64,000 nucleotides of DNA from NCBI RefSeq assembly GCF_021730395.1, contig NC_069377.1:41804501-41868500 (forward strand), given 5' to 3'. The translations under genes were made by a program, and so were the position numbers. Source of the DNA: Mercenaria mercenaria (lineage: Eukaryota; Mollusca; Bivalvia; Venerida; Veneridae). Of this stretch, positions 45,511 to 57,032 are shown piece by piece (within the stretch, counting starts at the first letter, position 1; each line of letters starts with the position of its first letter). The notes below the pieces were generated by a model that saw only the letters and a list, made by a program, of their open reading frames with translations, made no database searches and was not told where the DNA came from.

Positions 45511-48103
45511 TAGCTCACCTGTCACATAGTGACAGGATGAGCTTTTGTGATCACCCTTCGTCTGTCGTCCGTCCACAATTTCTTGTCTGCATGATAGTGG
45601 TTTCATTTATGAATTTTATTTTAACCAAACTTTCAAAAACTTGTTGTCACATAGATCTTGGTTCCTTTCTTGACTGGCCAGATACATTATGGGTACCGAG
45701 TTATGGCCCCTGAATAGGGCCAAATAGCTCATTTTGACCTTGTCTGCACAATAGCAGCTTTGTTTATGATTTGATTTTTTACCAAACTTGGACATACACT
45801 TGTATCACAATAAGATCTTGGGTTTCCTTTTGGAACTGGCAGATCCCATAATGGGTTCCAGAGTTATGTCACCTGGAAAGAGGCCAAAAAATTAGGTATT
45901 TTGACCTTTTTTGCAAATGCAGCTTCATTTTGATTGATTTTTAGCAAAACTTGCATACAACTTGTATCACCACAACGATCTTGGTTCCTTTCTTGAACTT
46001 GCTAGATTCTGTTATGGGTTCCAGAGTGATGGCCCCTGAAAGGGCCAGAATTAGCTATTTTGACCTTGTCTGCACAATAGCAGCTTTATTTATGATTTGA
46101 TTTTAACCAATCTTTGACACAAATTGTATCATCACAAGTTCTTGTTCGTTTCTTGATACTGCCAGATTCCTTTATGGGTTCTAGAGTTATCGCCCTGATA
46201 GGGCCAGAATTAGCTAATTTTGTCCTTGTCTGCACATAGCAGCCTTCGTTTTTGATTTTGATTTATTCAAACTGTTACACAACTTGTATCAACATAAGAG
46301 ATCTCGGTTTCCTTTTTAGATCGACCATAAGAAGTTAAGGGAGAGCTATTCCTTCTCGCCGCGGCGATCGGCTTCGGCGTCTTCCGCGTCCCAACCTTGG
46401 TTAAGGTTTGGTGCACTTTCTCTTTTATCCAATATAGCTCTGTAATTTCTTGATGTGATTTTGATTCAAACTTGAATATACTTTATTCCTCCATATCTTT
46501 CCACATCATCTGGACATTAAGGGTCTAATTGGCTTCTAATTTTTCCTGAAGTATCCCCCACTTTTCACTTAGATTTTCAAGGTAAAGTTTTGATGACTTA
46601 TCTTTCTATTATTACTGAATGGATTGATTCAAACTTAAAAATAGTTGTTCAGCATCATCACCAACATATATGACCAAGGTGCATAACTCTGGCACCATTT
46701 TTTCATGTTTTATTCCCCCGTTTTACTTAGAATTTCAGGTTAAAGTTTTGGTGCACTTTCACTCTACCTTGTTATAATGATTGGTTTGATTCAAATTAAA
46801 CCAATTGTTCAGCATCCAATTACCCTCTTATCTTGTCAAATGTGCATAACTCTGGGGACCAAATTTTTCAATGATATGATCCCCCCTTTTCCTTAGATTT
46901 TCAGGTTAAAGTTTTGATTGCACTTTCACTCTATCTCTTATTATTACTGATTGGATTTGATTCAAACTTAAATAGTTGTTCAAACATTCATCACCCACAA
47001 TCATTTGAACAAGGTGCATACTCTGGCTCATTTTTTCATGAATTATCCCCCTTTTTACTTAGAATTTTCTGGTTTAAAGTTATATGCACTTTCATCTCTA
47101 TCTTGTTATTACTCTGATTGGATCTGATTCAAACTTAAACTTTTGTGCAGCATCTTTAACCTTTCTTATGACACAGGTGCATAACTCTGGGACCAATTTT
47201 TCATGAATTATTTCCCCTTTTTATTAGAATTTTTGGTTAAAGTTTTGATGCACTTTCACTCTGTCTCTATTATTTACTTGAATGGATTTGATTCAAACTT
47301 AAAATAGTTGTTCAACATCATCACCCACCCATATGGGATGCATGGTGAGTGCATAACTCTGGCAACCAATTTTTTCATTAATTATTCCCCTTTTACTTAG
47401 GTATATCTTATATAGTGTTTTGATACATTTTATCTTTACCTCTTTCTTATTTAAGTGATATTTTTGACATAGGACTCATGCTATTGTGCAATATCTTCAT
47501 CCACATTTTGGATTCATTAACACTCCAGTGACAGCTCGAGTTTCCTCAGATGTGGCAAGTTTACACTATCCAGCTGGCGAAATAGTCGACGCGCGCTGCT
47601 CTCCTGTGACAGCTCCTTCGTATACGCATATGGGACCGTATTTTGTTAATCGCCTCGGTGTCCTCATTCTGTTGTCTGTTGGTTAGCAATTTCCCCTGCT
47701 GCTCTCTGTAAAATGATTGAACCCCCTTGAAGGATTTCAGAGAGAGAAACCCTGACACTATGTTTACCTCATTGATAACGATGTGCAGGTGCATGTTCGG
47801 ATGGCTCACTTCAAGGCTCAAGGTCACTCTTAGGGTGTTCATAGTCGTAAGACTTTGTTTTGTGTGTATATATTGCTCTGCATTTGCGTTGCAAAAACCG
47901 AGACCACTTTTCTGTCGTACAACATGAATGGTACCTCCAATTTTTAGGTGTATATTTTGACATATTGTACCTTTAAAGTAATTTCAACTATATTTTCTCT
48001 GATTTCTTTTTGATTCGATCTTGGTTATGATTTTTTGACCTTCTTGTCCTTAAGTGCAATGATAACAGGTGAGCGATATAGGGCCATTATGGCCCTCTTG
48101 TTT
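45511..48103 (+). mobile_element. Composite of nested Helentron-like elements
   Basis: The outer element begins AGCTCACCTGTCACATAGTG (45,512) and ends ACAGGTGAGCG, hairpin AGGGCCATTATGGCCCT (48,080-48,096) and CTTGTTT. Inside are about four units of roughly 170 bp (GATTTTTACCAAACTT, GATCTTGG). At about 46,330 a different start follows (GAGAGCTATTCCTTCTCGCC, GGCTTCGGCGTCTTCCGCGT) with units sharing 'gtgcataactctgg' and 'ttgattcaaactta', closing near 47,615 with GTGACAGCTCCT. A third segment (47,690-47,850) resembles the element at 52,406. Units differ by many single-base indels. Confidence 0.6.
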
Positions 48104-48287
48104 CTTGAAGTGTTGAGTAATCACTAGCCATAATGTCCTCCTGTCTTTGGTTACAGTCTGGTCTGATTTTCTAAAAACATAAAAATCGAACAAAACTCCC
48201 TCAGGGAATGTCAGTGCTTTCGACAATATCTAAGAAATTTAACTGTTGAAGAATAGTCAACCTAAACAAAAATTAACATAGAAATTT

Positions 48288-50687
48288 CTATATCAAGGAT
48301 TCATCATCTCTGACATTTTTTGGCAACTTTTTTAAATCAATTTCTTGCCAATCCACCTTTTGAAGACACATTGCAAGTTCAGCCCAATGATAATCATTTG
48401 CTGATAAGGTCATAAAAATAGTTGGTGGTCCAATATTGCGTATCATAGCCAAAAGATTTAATAATGTGCTTTTCCAGTATGCTGCTGTTTCCCGAAATCG
48501 CTTCATTGCACTAAAAGAATTATTCTGGATAACATTAGCTGCCAGAAATCTTGAACATCTTCTGCCTAAACAGTGGAACATTATTTCATGGCCTTTATGA
48601 ACACGGCAATAAACTCAATTAATGATTTCTACATGGTCTCTCAAGGGTATTAACTGCATGCATAAGATATGTAACATTCTTCCGCCACCTTCCATCTGCA
48701 GCATTCATACGAATTTTATAATACTGGCTTAATGTTAATTTCTTTAACCTGTCGGATCCAAAGCCACCATGCCCAGTTGGAAACAGCCAAGGGAAAGCCT
48801 TTTCCTCTAAAGATGATATTTCAAAATCTTTAACATTGTCACTACTTATGTTCACATTATCAGTATGCTCAGTATGGGAATGCTTATTTAATAGTTCATG
48901 TAACACACATACATCAACAGGTATTGCACCCAGCTCAAGGAAATCAATATTTTTGCCTCACACCCACTAGTATTACATGTACTTCTGAAAGTGTCATTGA
49001 TAGAGATATTCTTATAAACTTGTTGAATGTCTGAGCCACTGCAAGCTTCCCTCACCTTATCCAACTCTATGAATTAACCTATCAGAAATGAGAGAGGAAT
49101 GACAATGCCAATTTCCTGCTTTAGCTGTAAATGAGGGAAGTGTTTGAACACAGTAACAATTTTGTATGAGGTGAACAGCTAAACCTTTTTGTGCTACCTG
49201 CCCAACTGGATAAGCTGGTAAAACAGTAAGTGTGAAGAAAGTGTTCACCAATGATATCATCCTTTTTTCAACAAGTGTCAGTTCATTCAAATGCTAATGG
49301 ATTTTTCCACGTATAAGTTGTTTCATATCTACTTCTGTATGCCATGAAGCCCTTTCATGTTTGTCTTAGCAAAATTGGCATTAGATATCACCTTTTGCAA
49401 CATTTAGTGATCAATGGTTTTACTGCTCCGCTGATTTTGGATCTGGGAATAAAAAGCTTTGACATACTGAACAACATAAATATGGAACCAATGATATATT
49501 TCTTATATAATTCTGATTTAAGTGCAGTTCATAACCTGCAGCTACTTCATGTCCACTTGAATTAGCTGATCTATTATCTGCATCACATACATGTATTTCA
49601 TTACGAAGTTGGTTGTTAGTTGCTATAGTTTGTGATAACAGTTTTTCCATGAATAAACTCAATGCCTGCTCAGGAACACAACATTCATTTTCCATGGACT
49701 TTGTGCTATTATCCTCAAATACATCAATGTAAGACATTTTGTCTCTTTTGTTTGTACATGTACTACTACCATTTATTGACTCTGGTACTAAACAGTAGTT
49801 ATGCTCCATTTTAATATTCTCAAATGAAGTTTGTACTTGAAGTAAATTTTGAGAACAATCAGTAGACTCTGGCAGAGAACAGTAGTTATGCTCCATTTTA
49901 ATATTCTCAAATGAACTATCAGTTTGTACTTGAAGTATTTAATTTTGAGAACCATCAGTAGACTCTGGCACAGAACAGTGGTTATGCTCAGTGTTAATAT
50001 TCTCAAATGAACTTTGTGACTTTTTTACTCTTTTTGGCAATTGTAATGTACAGTAGATATGGTCAAAATCTATTTTCTTCTTACCCATAGTACTGCCACT
50101 CAAAAACTCCTGCTGCAAACACATCATTATGTTCTGTACCTGCATGATCAGTATCTGACGTCCTAACGTTTTCAAAAATCAGTTCACAATTTGTTTGATC
50201 CATCAATTTAGTAGCTAAAAATGGTTCCCTATCAAATTGTAATCCATATAAGCAGTCTTTTCCTAATACATTTGACTCATTTGCTACACAAAATGGATTA
50301 AAATCATCTCTTGAAAAGCTATGGTTTTCGCCCTCTCTTTCACTACTTACAATATTCACAAAAACTGGAGACAAATTGTAAATTGCACCAGAAAACAGAT
50401 GTTCAAAATGTGATATAACTTCAACCAACGATTTAAATTCCAGAATAATAGCTGCCCCATTCCCATCTGGATTGCCCGCACAGTCTCTGGCATGTGAATC
50501 AAAAAAATAGAAACGTTCATTAAATTGAAAAACTGAAACCATCATGCCTCTAGCTGTAAATAGAAAAGCTCTGCTGATTGACATAGCTTCCTGGACAGCA
50601 TTTTCTAATCTGCTAGCTAATGTCTCTGTATTATTCCCAACAGCATCACTTACCACTCCATAGTACACATCGCTCATTACCTTGACA
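48288..50687 (-). pseudogene. Decayed Helitron polyprotein: peptidase-like, DUF6570-like and Helitron_like_N regions
   Basis: Order on the minus strand: a C76-type (herpesvirus tegument-like) peptidase segment at 50,081-50,687, with FFDSHARDCAGNPDGNGAA matching the Asp-Ser-His active-site neighbourhood of that family; a linker with tandem repeats (49,790-50,035); a Cys-rich YLCCSVCQSFLFPD at about 49,450; a DUF6570-like LTLVEKRMISLVN at about 49,270; then Helitron_like_N motifs, KAFPWLFPTGHGGFG (about 48,790) and AYWKSTLLNLLAMIRN with PPTIFMTLSANDYHWAEL (about 48,380-48,480). Several stops and frame changes separate these. The Rep catalytic His motifs and helicase were not found, so the coding region is truncated at its 3' side near 48,288. 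Confidence 0.65.
49790..50035 (-). repeat. Three-copy coding repeat in the Helitron linker
   Basis: Copies translate as SFENI.(T/M)EHN(Y/H)C..PES(T/I), spaced about 90-110 bp. At the DNA level 'atattctcaaatgaa' and 'cagtagttatgctcc' recur. They lie between the peptidase-like and DUF6570-like parts. Confidence 0.7.
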
Positions 50688-52115
50688 GAAGCATCCGTTG
50701 TCCGTTCGTCCGTGCTTGTGTCCATAAACTTTTGCTTGTGACCACACTAGAGGTCACATTTTTCATGGGATCTTTATGAAAGTTGGTCAGAATGTTCATC
50801 TTGATGATATCTAGGTCAAGTTCGAGACTGGGTCAAGTGCAGTCCAAAACTAGGCCAGTAGTTCTAATAATAGAAAATCCTTGTGACCTCCCTAAAGGCC
50901 ATATTTTTCAATGGATCTTCATGAAAGTTGGTCAGAATATTCAGCTTGATGATATCTAGGACAAGTTTGACACTGGGTCGCGTGCAGTCAAAAACTAGGT
51001 CATTAGGTCTAAAAATAGAAAATCCTTGTAACCTCCCTAGAGGCCATATTTTTCAATGGATCTTCATGAAAATTGGTCAGAATGTTCACCTTGATGATAT
51101 CTAGGTCAAGTTTGAAAGTGGGTCATGTGCGATCAAAAACTTGGTCATTAGGTCTAAAAATAATAAAACCTTTTGACCTCCCTAGAGGCCATATTTTTCA
51201 ATGGATCTTCATGAAAATTGGTCAGAATGTTCACCTTGATGATATCTAGGTCAGATTTGAAACTGGGTCACATGCGATCCAAAACTAGGTCAGTAGATCT
51301 AAAAATAGAAAATCCTTGTGACCTCCCTAGAGGCCATATTTTTCAATGGATCTTCATAAAAATTGGTCAGAATGTTCACCTTGATGATATCTAGGTCAAG
51401 TTCGAAAATGGGTCACATGCGGACAAAAACTAGGTCAGTAGGTCTAACAATAAAAAAACCTTGTGACCTCTTTAGAGGCCATATTTTTCAATGGATCTTC
51501 ATGAAAGTTGGTCTGAATGTTCACCTTGATGATATCTAGGTCAAGTTCAAAAGTGGGTCACGCTCGTTTAAAAACTAGGTCAGTAGGTCTAAAAATAGAA
51601 AAACCTTGTGACCTCTCTAGAGGCCATACTGTTCAGGAGATCTTCATGAAAATTGGTGAAAATTTTTTACCTTGATGATATCTAGGTCAAATTCAAAACT
51701 GGGTCACATGCAGTCAGAAACTAGGTCATTATGTCAAATAATAGAAAAACCTTGTGATCTCTCCAGAGGCCATACTTATCATGAGATCTTGATGAAAATT
51801 GGTGAGAATGTTCACCTTGATGATATCTAGGTCAAGTTTGAAACTGGGTCATGTGCCTTCAAAAACTAGGTCATTAGGTTAATAGTAGAAAAACCTTGTG
51901 ACCTCTCTAGAGGCCATATTTTTCAAATGATCTTCATGAAAATTGGTCAGAATTTTTATCTCGATGATGTCAAGGTCAAATTCAAAACTGGGTCATATGA
52001 GCTCTAAAACTAGGTCACTATGTCAAATAATAGAAAAAACGACGTCATACTCAGTTCAGAACTGGGTCATGTGAGGACAGGTGAGCGATTCAGGACCATC
52101 ATGGTCCTCTTGTTT
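50688..52115 (+). mobile_element. Helentron-like element, AGCTCACC family, 5'-truncated, inserted in Helitron coding sequence
   Basis: The first bases (GTCCGTTCGTCCGTGC) correspond to the CGTCCGTC stretch that normally follows AGCTCACC; the first ~50 bp are absent. About eight units of roughly 145 bp carry TAGAGGCCATATTTTTCAA. The 3' end is complete: ACAGGTGAGCG (about 52,077), hairpin AGGACCATCATGGTCCT (52,092-52,108) and CTTGTTT. The hairpin stem differs from that of 3,028 but stays paired. Confidence 0.7.
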
Positions 52116-52405
52116 TATTTTTGCTTTGAGGCTTTGCCTTTTGGGCCAGTTATCTTGCTTTTAGTTTTACCTCGGCCTGGCAGTGAAACAACAGATTTCA
52201 ATTTTTTGCCTTTTCCTTTACTTTTAGAGTTAGTTTTCTCTTGAATAGTGGGGCTAGAATGTCACAATCTTCATCTGTATTGTTTTAGAAGAGCTTGTGT
52301 AATCATTGGTTAGAAGGTCGTCAGTGTGATTAAAAGGATCATCATTGGTTTGGACTTCCATCGAATCACTGTCACTGGAATGGTGTGTTATCCTTGATTG
52401 TTTAT
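52116..52405 (-). pseudogene. N-terminal part of the decayed Helitron polyprotein
   Basis: The minus strand reads a Ser/Asp-rich segment (ITHHSSDSDSMEVQTNDDPF) and, in a shifted frame, a Lys/Gly-rich one (NSKSKGKGKKLKSVVS, GRGKTKSKITGPKGKASKQK). Low-complexity basic and acidic leaders often precede the peptidase-like region in such polyproteins. The assignment rests mainly on position and strand. Confidence 0.4.
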
Positions 52406-53183
52406 TAATCCCCCTCCCCAAGAGTGTTAGGGGGTTATAGGAATGGTCTCCATCCATCCGTCCTTCTGTCCTTCCATCTGTCTGTCCATAACATTTTGTG
52501 CCTGCTCTTTATCTCATAAACACCTTGAAGGATTTTAATGACACTTAGGTCAAATGATCATCTCATTAACATGATATGCAGAACCCATGAGTCAACCATG
52601 TTTGGCTCAAGGTCAAGGTCACAACTCTAAGGTCAAAGGTTTGAACCTTCCATTTCGTGTCTGCTCTGTTTCTCCATAACCCCTTGGAGTATAATCATCA
52701 AACTTTGGTCTAATGATCACCTCATTAAAACGATGTGCAGAACCCACGAGTCAGCCATGTCAGCTCAAGGTCAAGGTCACAACTCAAAGGTTTGAGCCTT
52801 CTATTTTGTGTCCGCTCTATACCTCGTAAACCCATTGAAGGATTATCATGAAATTGAGTCAAATTATACTTTATCAAGATGATGTGAAGAACTCAGAGTT
52901 AGCCATGTCAGCTTAAGGTCAAGGTCAGAAGTCAAAGGCAAAGGTTTAAGCCTTCAATTTTGTGTCTGCTCTGTATCTCCAAAACCCCTTGAAGGATTTT
53001 AATATGACTTGGCTGTAATATTTACCTTACCAAGACAATGTGCAGAATTCAAAATTCACCCCTGCCAGCTTAAGGTCAAGGTCACAGGGTAGTTTAATGG
53101 TTCCACCCAATACCATATACCCTTTCACTATCCTTAACAATGAGGTGGGGGGGATATAGCTGTCATTTAGACTGCTTTGTTTT
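52406..53183 (+). mobile_element. Helentron-like element, AATCCCCCT family
   Basis: Starts TTAATCCCCCTCCCCAAGAG with CATCCATCCGTCCTTCTGTC. Four units share CCTTGAAGGATTTTAAT, GATGTGCAGAACCC and TCAAGGTCAAGGTCAC. The 3' side has GAGGTGGGGGGGAT (inverted copy), a stem AGCTGTC-ATTTA-GACTGCT with a mismatch, and TTTGTTTT, where the next element starts immediately. Confidence 0.6.
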
Positions 53184-53437
53184 TATGCCCCCAAAGGGAG
53201 GCAATTATTAGTTTTCAACTGTTCGTTCGATCGTTGGTCACAGTGTTAACTTTTTGCATGAAGGCACTTAACTTGCGAACCACTGCACCCTGGACCTTCA
53301 AACCTCACATGCTAATAGTACTTATTGAGTACACGACCCCTATTGACTTTGGGGTCACCAGGTCAGAGGTCAAGGTCACCAGATCAAAGGTCAAGGCGCT
53401 GCGGGAGCATTTGTCACCATTAGTGACAGCTCTTGTT
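53184..53437 (+). mobile_element. Helentron-like element, TATGCCCCC family, short
   Basis: Starts TTTTATGCCCCCAAAGGGAG and ends GCGGGAGCAT, hairpin GTCAC-CATTA-GTGAC (53,413-53,427) and AGCTCTTGTT. Only one internal unit. It contains a perfect AGGTCA direct repeat with spacer 1 at 53,360-53,372. Confidence 0.65.
53360..53372 (+). promoter_or_regulatory. AGGTCA direct repeat, spacer 1 (DR1)
   Basis: AGGTCAGAGGTCA, an exact DR1, the site type used by HNF4 and RXR heterodimers. It lies inside a Helentron-like element and is followed by AGGTCACCAGATCAAAGGTCA. Binding is untested. Confidence 0.35.
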
Positions 53438-53569
53438 ATGGTTCTGGCTTTCATCATCAATAGATTTCCTTTTGGATATTTCTTTCTGCTGTTGTAGAAC
53501 AATTTTCTTCATTTGTTGAAATTGGGTGTTTTGTTGTTCACACCGTTTGAAAGAATTTTCACTGCTATT

Positions 53570-54625
53570 TAGCTCACCTGAGCACAAAGTGCTCAAAGGT
53601 GAGCTTTTGTGATGCCCTGTGTCTGTCGTTCTCCGTCAGTCAGTCTGTACATCAGTCGTCAACAATTTGACTGTTAACACTCTAGAGGTCACAATTTTGC
53701 CCAATCTTAATGAAACTTGGTCAGAATGTTACCCTCAATAAAATCTTGGACGAGTTTGATGTTGGGTCATCTGGGTCAAAAACTAGGTCACCAGCTCAAA
53801 TCAAAGGAAAAGCTTGTTAACACTCTAGAGGTCACAATTTTGGCCCAATCTTAATGAAACTTGGTCAGAATGTTACCCTCAATAAAATCTTGGACAAGTT
53901 TGATATTGGGTCATCTGGGGTAAAAAACTAGGTCATTAGGTCAAATCAAAGGAAAAGCTAGTTAACACTCTAGAGGCCACATTTATGACCATCTCTTAAT
54001 GAAACTTGGTTAGAATGTTAATCTTGATGATCCATAGGTCGAGTTCGAATCTGGGTCAGGTGGGTCAAAAACTAGGTCACCAGGTTAAATCAAAGGAAAA
54101 GCTTGTTTACACTCTAGAGGTCACAATTTTGGCCCAATGTTAATGAAACTTGGTCAGAATGTTACCCTCAAAATGTTGGACGAGAATGATAATTGGTCAT
54201 CTGGGGTCAAAAACTAGGTCACTAGGTCAGATCAAAGGAAAAGCTTGTTAACACTGTAGTAGCCATATTTTTGACCATATCTTAATGAAACTTGATCAGA
54301 ATGTTAATCTTGATGATCCATAGGTCGAGTTGAATCTGGGTCAGTGGGTCAAAAACTAGGTCACTACGTGAAATCAAAGGAAAAGCTTTTTAACACTGGA
54401 GGCCACATTTATGACTATCTTCATGAAACTTAATCAGAATGTTAACCTTGATGATCTTTAGGTCAAGTTTGAATCTGGGTCATGTTGGGGCAAAAACTAG
54501 GTCACCAGGTCAAATCTGAGGAAAAGCTAGTTAACACTTTAGAGGCTACATTTATGACCATATCTTAATGAAACTTGGTTAGAATGTTGATCTTGATGAT
54601 CTTTACCTTCATGGCCCTCTTGTTT
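53570..54625 (+). mobile_element. Helentron-like element, AGCTCACC family, worn 3' end
   Basis: Starts AGCTCACCTGAGCACAAAGT with the GAGCAC-AAA-GTGCTC hairpin. About seven units of roughly 145 bp follow, alternating 'tagaggtcacaattttg' and 'gaggccacatttatgacc' types. It ends ATGGCCCTCTTGTTT; the GTGAGC and the left half of the 3' hairpin have been lost. Confidence 0.7.
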
Positions 54626-55374
54626 AAGGATATTATCCAGTTTGTTATTATCGGATGTGCTGCATTGTGCATGCGCATTTCCACCTGCGCTTCAGCCCTA
54701 GATCACTGCCAAATTTGTTGACCCAGTTCCCGGGCCCATGGCCATTGTCCCAAAAAGGGAAAAAAATATGTAGATAAACTTTTTGATTGATTGAAATACA
54801 ATGACTTATATCATTGCAAAAACCAGTAATTAGTATTTAATCCTCAATTCCATCCCGAGGAATTGATGATAGTTTGAGATAAAAATAACCACCTCACCAT
54901 GTGGGTGAAATCTCCTGAATTTATAATTCCTTTAGCTCTTCGAAAATTAAGAAAGTTTGTCGTGTTAAAATCAATTCAGATGTTAACAAACATTCAGGCT
55001 GATGATAAGTCATTCTGACTGTAATTTTGTCATTCAGACAAAATCTACATGACAGGAAACAAAGTAAAACAAGGTAATCAATAATTGCAAGAATCAATTG
55101 TTGATCTGTGACGTAAATAAAAAAGGAAATATCTGAAATATGTTTTACCAGAGTTCCTGATTGTATCCAACAGAGTTTTAATTCTAATTCAAAATAAAAC
55201 ACTAATAGGAAACCAATAACAATGATAAATGCGTTTAATTTTAAAACTCCCTCAGTTTAATAATGTCATCCGCCCAATGTTGAGCCTTGTTCTGAATTTG
55301 CATCGATAATGAGCTACGTCATCTCTGTGTGAGCCTTCCAGGATGTATATGGGAGACAAAAGGCTTTATGGAAA
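54626..55374. other. Non-coding stretch
   Basis: No family-like frame. The 93-codon minus frame at 54,921-55,202 is AT-driven. Confidence 0.35.
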
Positions 55375-56530
55375 ATAATAGGCCTAATACAGTACACTTG
55401 AAACAAACAAAATTCTTATTTCATAAAGTTAAGATATACTGATGGAGGCTGACCTAACTTCCAAACCTGGGATCAGACTCCAGCTGAGCTCGGGTATATA
55501 AAACAGACAGACGTAAAAAGTAACTTCTTGAAACGTTCATATATTTCACATAATGCACTTAACAGTTTGGTGTAACAGGGTTCTCACTAGCTTAACTACA
55601 GCAACAACAACAACTGTTCACTTCAGTAAACTACTATTTAATATTCTACTAAGTTCTACGGTAATATATAAGTGTCAATGTCTTTCTTTATAATTCTTTA
55701 ACATAGTCTCAGATAATTAACAATATCTCTGTTCTGTAACATAAATACAATGTTAATTGTCCTTGTCCTAAACCAACTTTACAACATATGCAAATAATGG
55801 GCATATGTATCAACAACTGGTCTGAGTGCAAGATTGATACTCCCCAGAAGTGATACTGCATATGAAGTTCTATCTCCAAATTAGTATTTAAGGAAAACGG
55901 TCAATTAGATGAGTAACTGTGTTGGTGCGCTGTAAAACCCAAATATATAAATAAATAAATAAATGAGTAAATATGAAATGCGCAGCATGACCACATTAGT
56001 GGGTGTTTATATTAAATATTGAATATGTCATGATTTCTATTTAGTCAGATTGTCATACAATTTGTAACTGGACAACAAAATGATCATTACATGGCCAAAG
56101 GATGAATAACCTGGGCAAGAAGATGTAACCTGTCAGTTTTGCTTGTGACTCAGTTCTGAGCAACTTGTAAAAGGAATAACATGACTTATCACTGACCAAA
56201 TATTAAATGTAAAGATAATGTTCTAAAACTATTTGGTATAATGGATTCTTAAGACCATTATAATCACAGCAGTTCTGTAAATCAAACACTGTCCATAAAC
56301 CAACATGTGAACATATGAAGCTGTAACTACTGGAGGCAAAGAAGTGGGTTGACTGAACTTGTACTCATAAAATGTATCTGAAACTAGAAGAAAAAGGAGA
56401 ACATGTAACAAACAAATAAGGAGCATGGAGGTGGGATATAAAATATCAACAAGTACAAACAATCAAGTATTCATTCGATTAGAAGCAAGAACAATTCTGA
56501 CATTAATGCGCAAACAGCCTTCTCCCACTT
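55375..56530 (-). repeat. Dispersed repeat, copy 2 (inverted relative to 16,635-17,865)
   Basis: On the minus strand, 56,530-56,260 matches about 17,130-17,450 ('gttgttctt', 'ttctaatcgaa', 'ttatggacagtg'). 55,560-55,375 matches about 17,456-17,640 (GTTAGGTCAGCCTCCA, 'agtatatcttaactt', 'tgtattagg'). About 650 bp here has no counterpart in copy 1. Coding potential is unclear and the class unknown. Confidence 0.6.
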
Positions 56531-56634
56531 GCAGAGTTGAAAGCACCCAAAAGGAGTTTAAATTACAAGTATATTAATAACCCAACAAAACCTTCACTAA
56601 AGCGGGTCCCTACAGTAGGGTTGGTGCTATTTCA

Positions 56635-56865
56635 GTAATTGAGAAATGCATTTTGCCATGATTTTTAATCTCAGTGTGGGAAACAGGCGCGCGTAAACGA
56701 ACATGACGCAAGACGTGTTGTGTCGTTAGAAAGACGCACACAACATAAAGTTCCATTTTACTTTTTTTCTTGCTGCATAACGTTATGAAATTCTCAATAA
56801 GTAAAATGATTTGAATCGAGAGGCATACTATAAAGAATAATTTGCGACTGCAAAGCATAAAGAAT
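56635..56865 (+). repeat. Partial copy of the hairpin element at 11,215-11,745
   Basis: Shares 'atttttaatctcag', 'gggaaacag', 'acataaagttccatttt', 'gctgcataa' and 'gatttgaatcgaga' in the same order with about 11,410-11,580. Both flanking hairpin segments are missing. Confidence 0.65.
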
Positions 56866-57032
56866 GTCTGATTGCCATTGACCAAACATCCATACTCTTT
56901 ATTTGTTCTAAAGTCTTTCTATTTCCATCGTGCTTGTGAATTTCTGGTGCCATATAAACAGGTGAACATCTGTTGACATTGTCTGTTCTCGTTTTGTTAA
57001 CCAGTATTTCATCAAATTTTCTTTACATTCTG

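Noticed and set aside
45511-52115. The two AGCTCACC elements as the two ends of one autonomous Helentron carrying the polyprotein
   Set aside because: Each has its own 3' hairpin and CTTGTT in the same orientation, and the polyprotein runs opposite to both. Nested insertions fit better.
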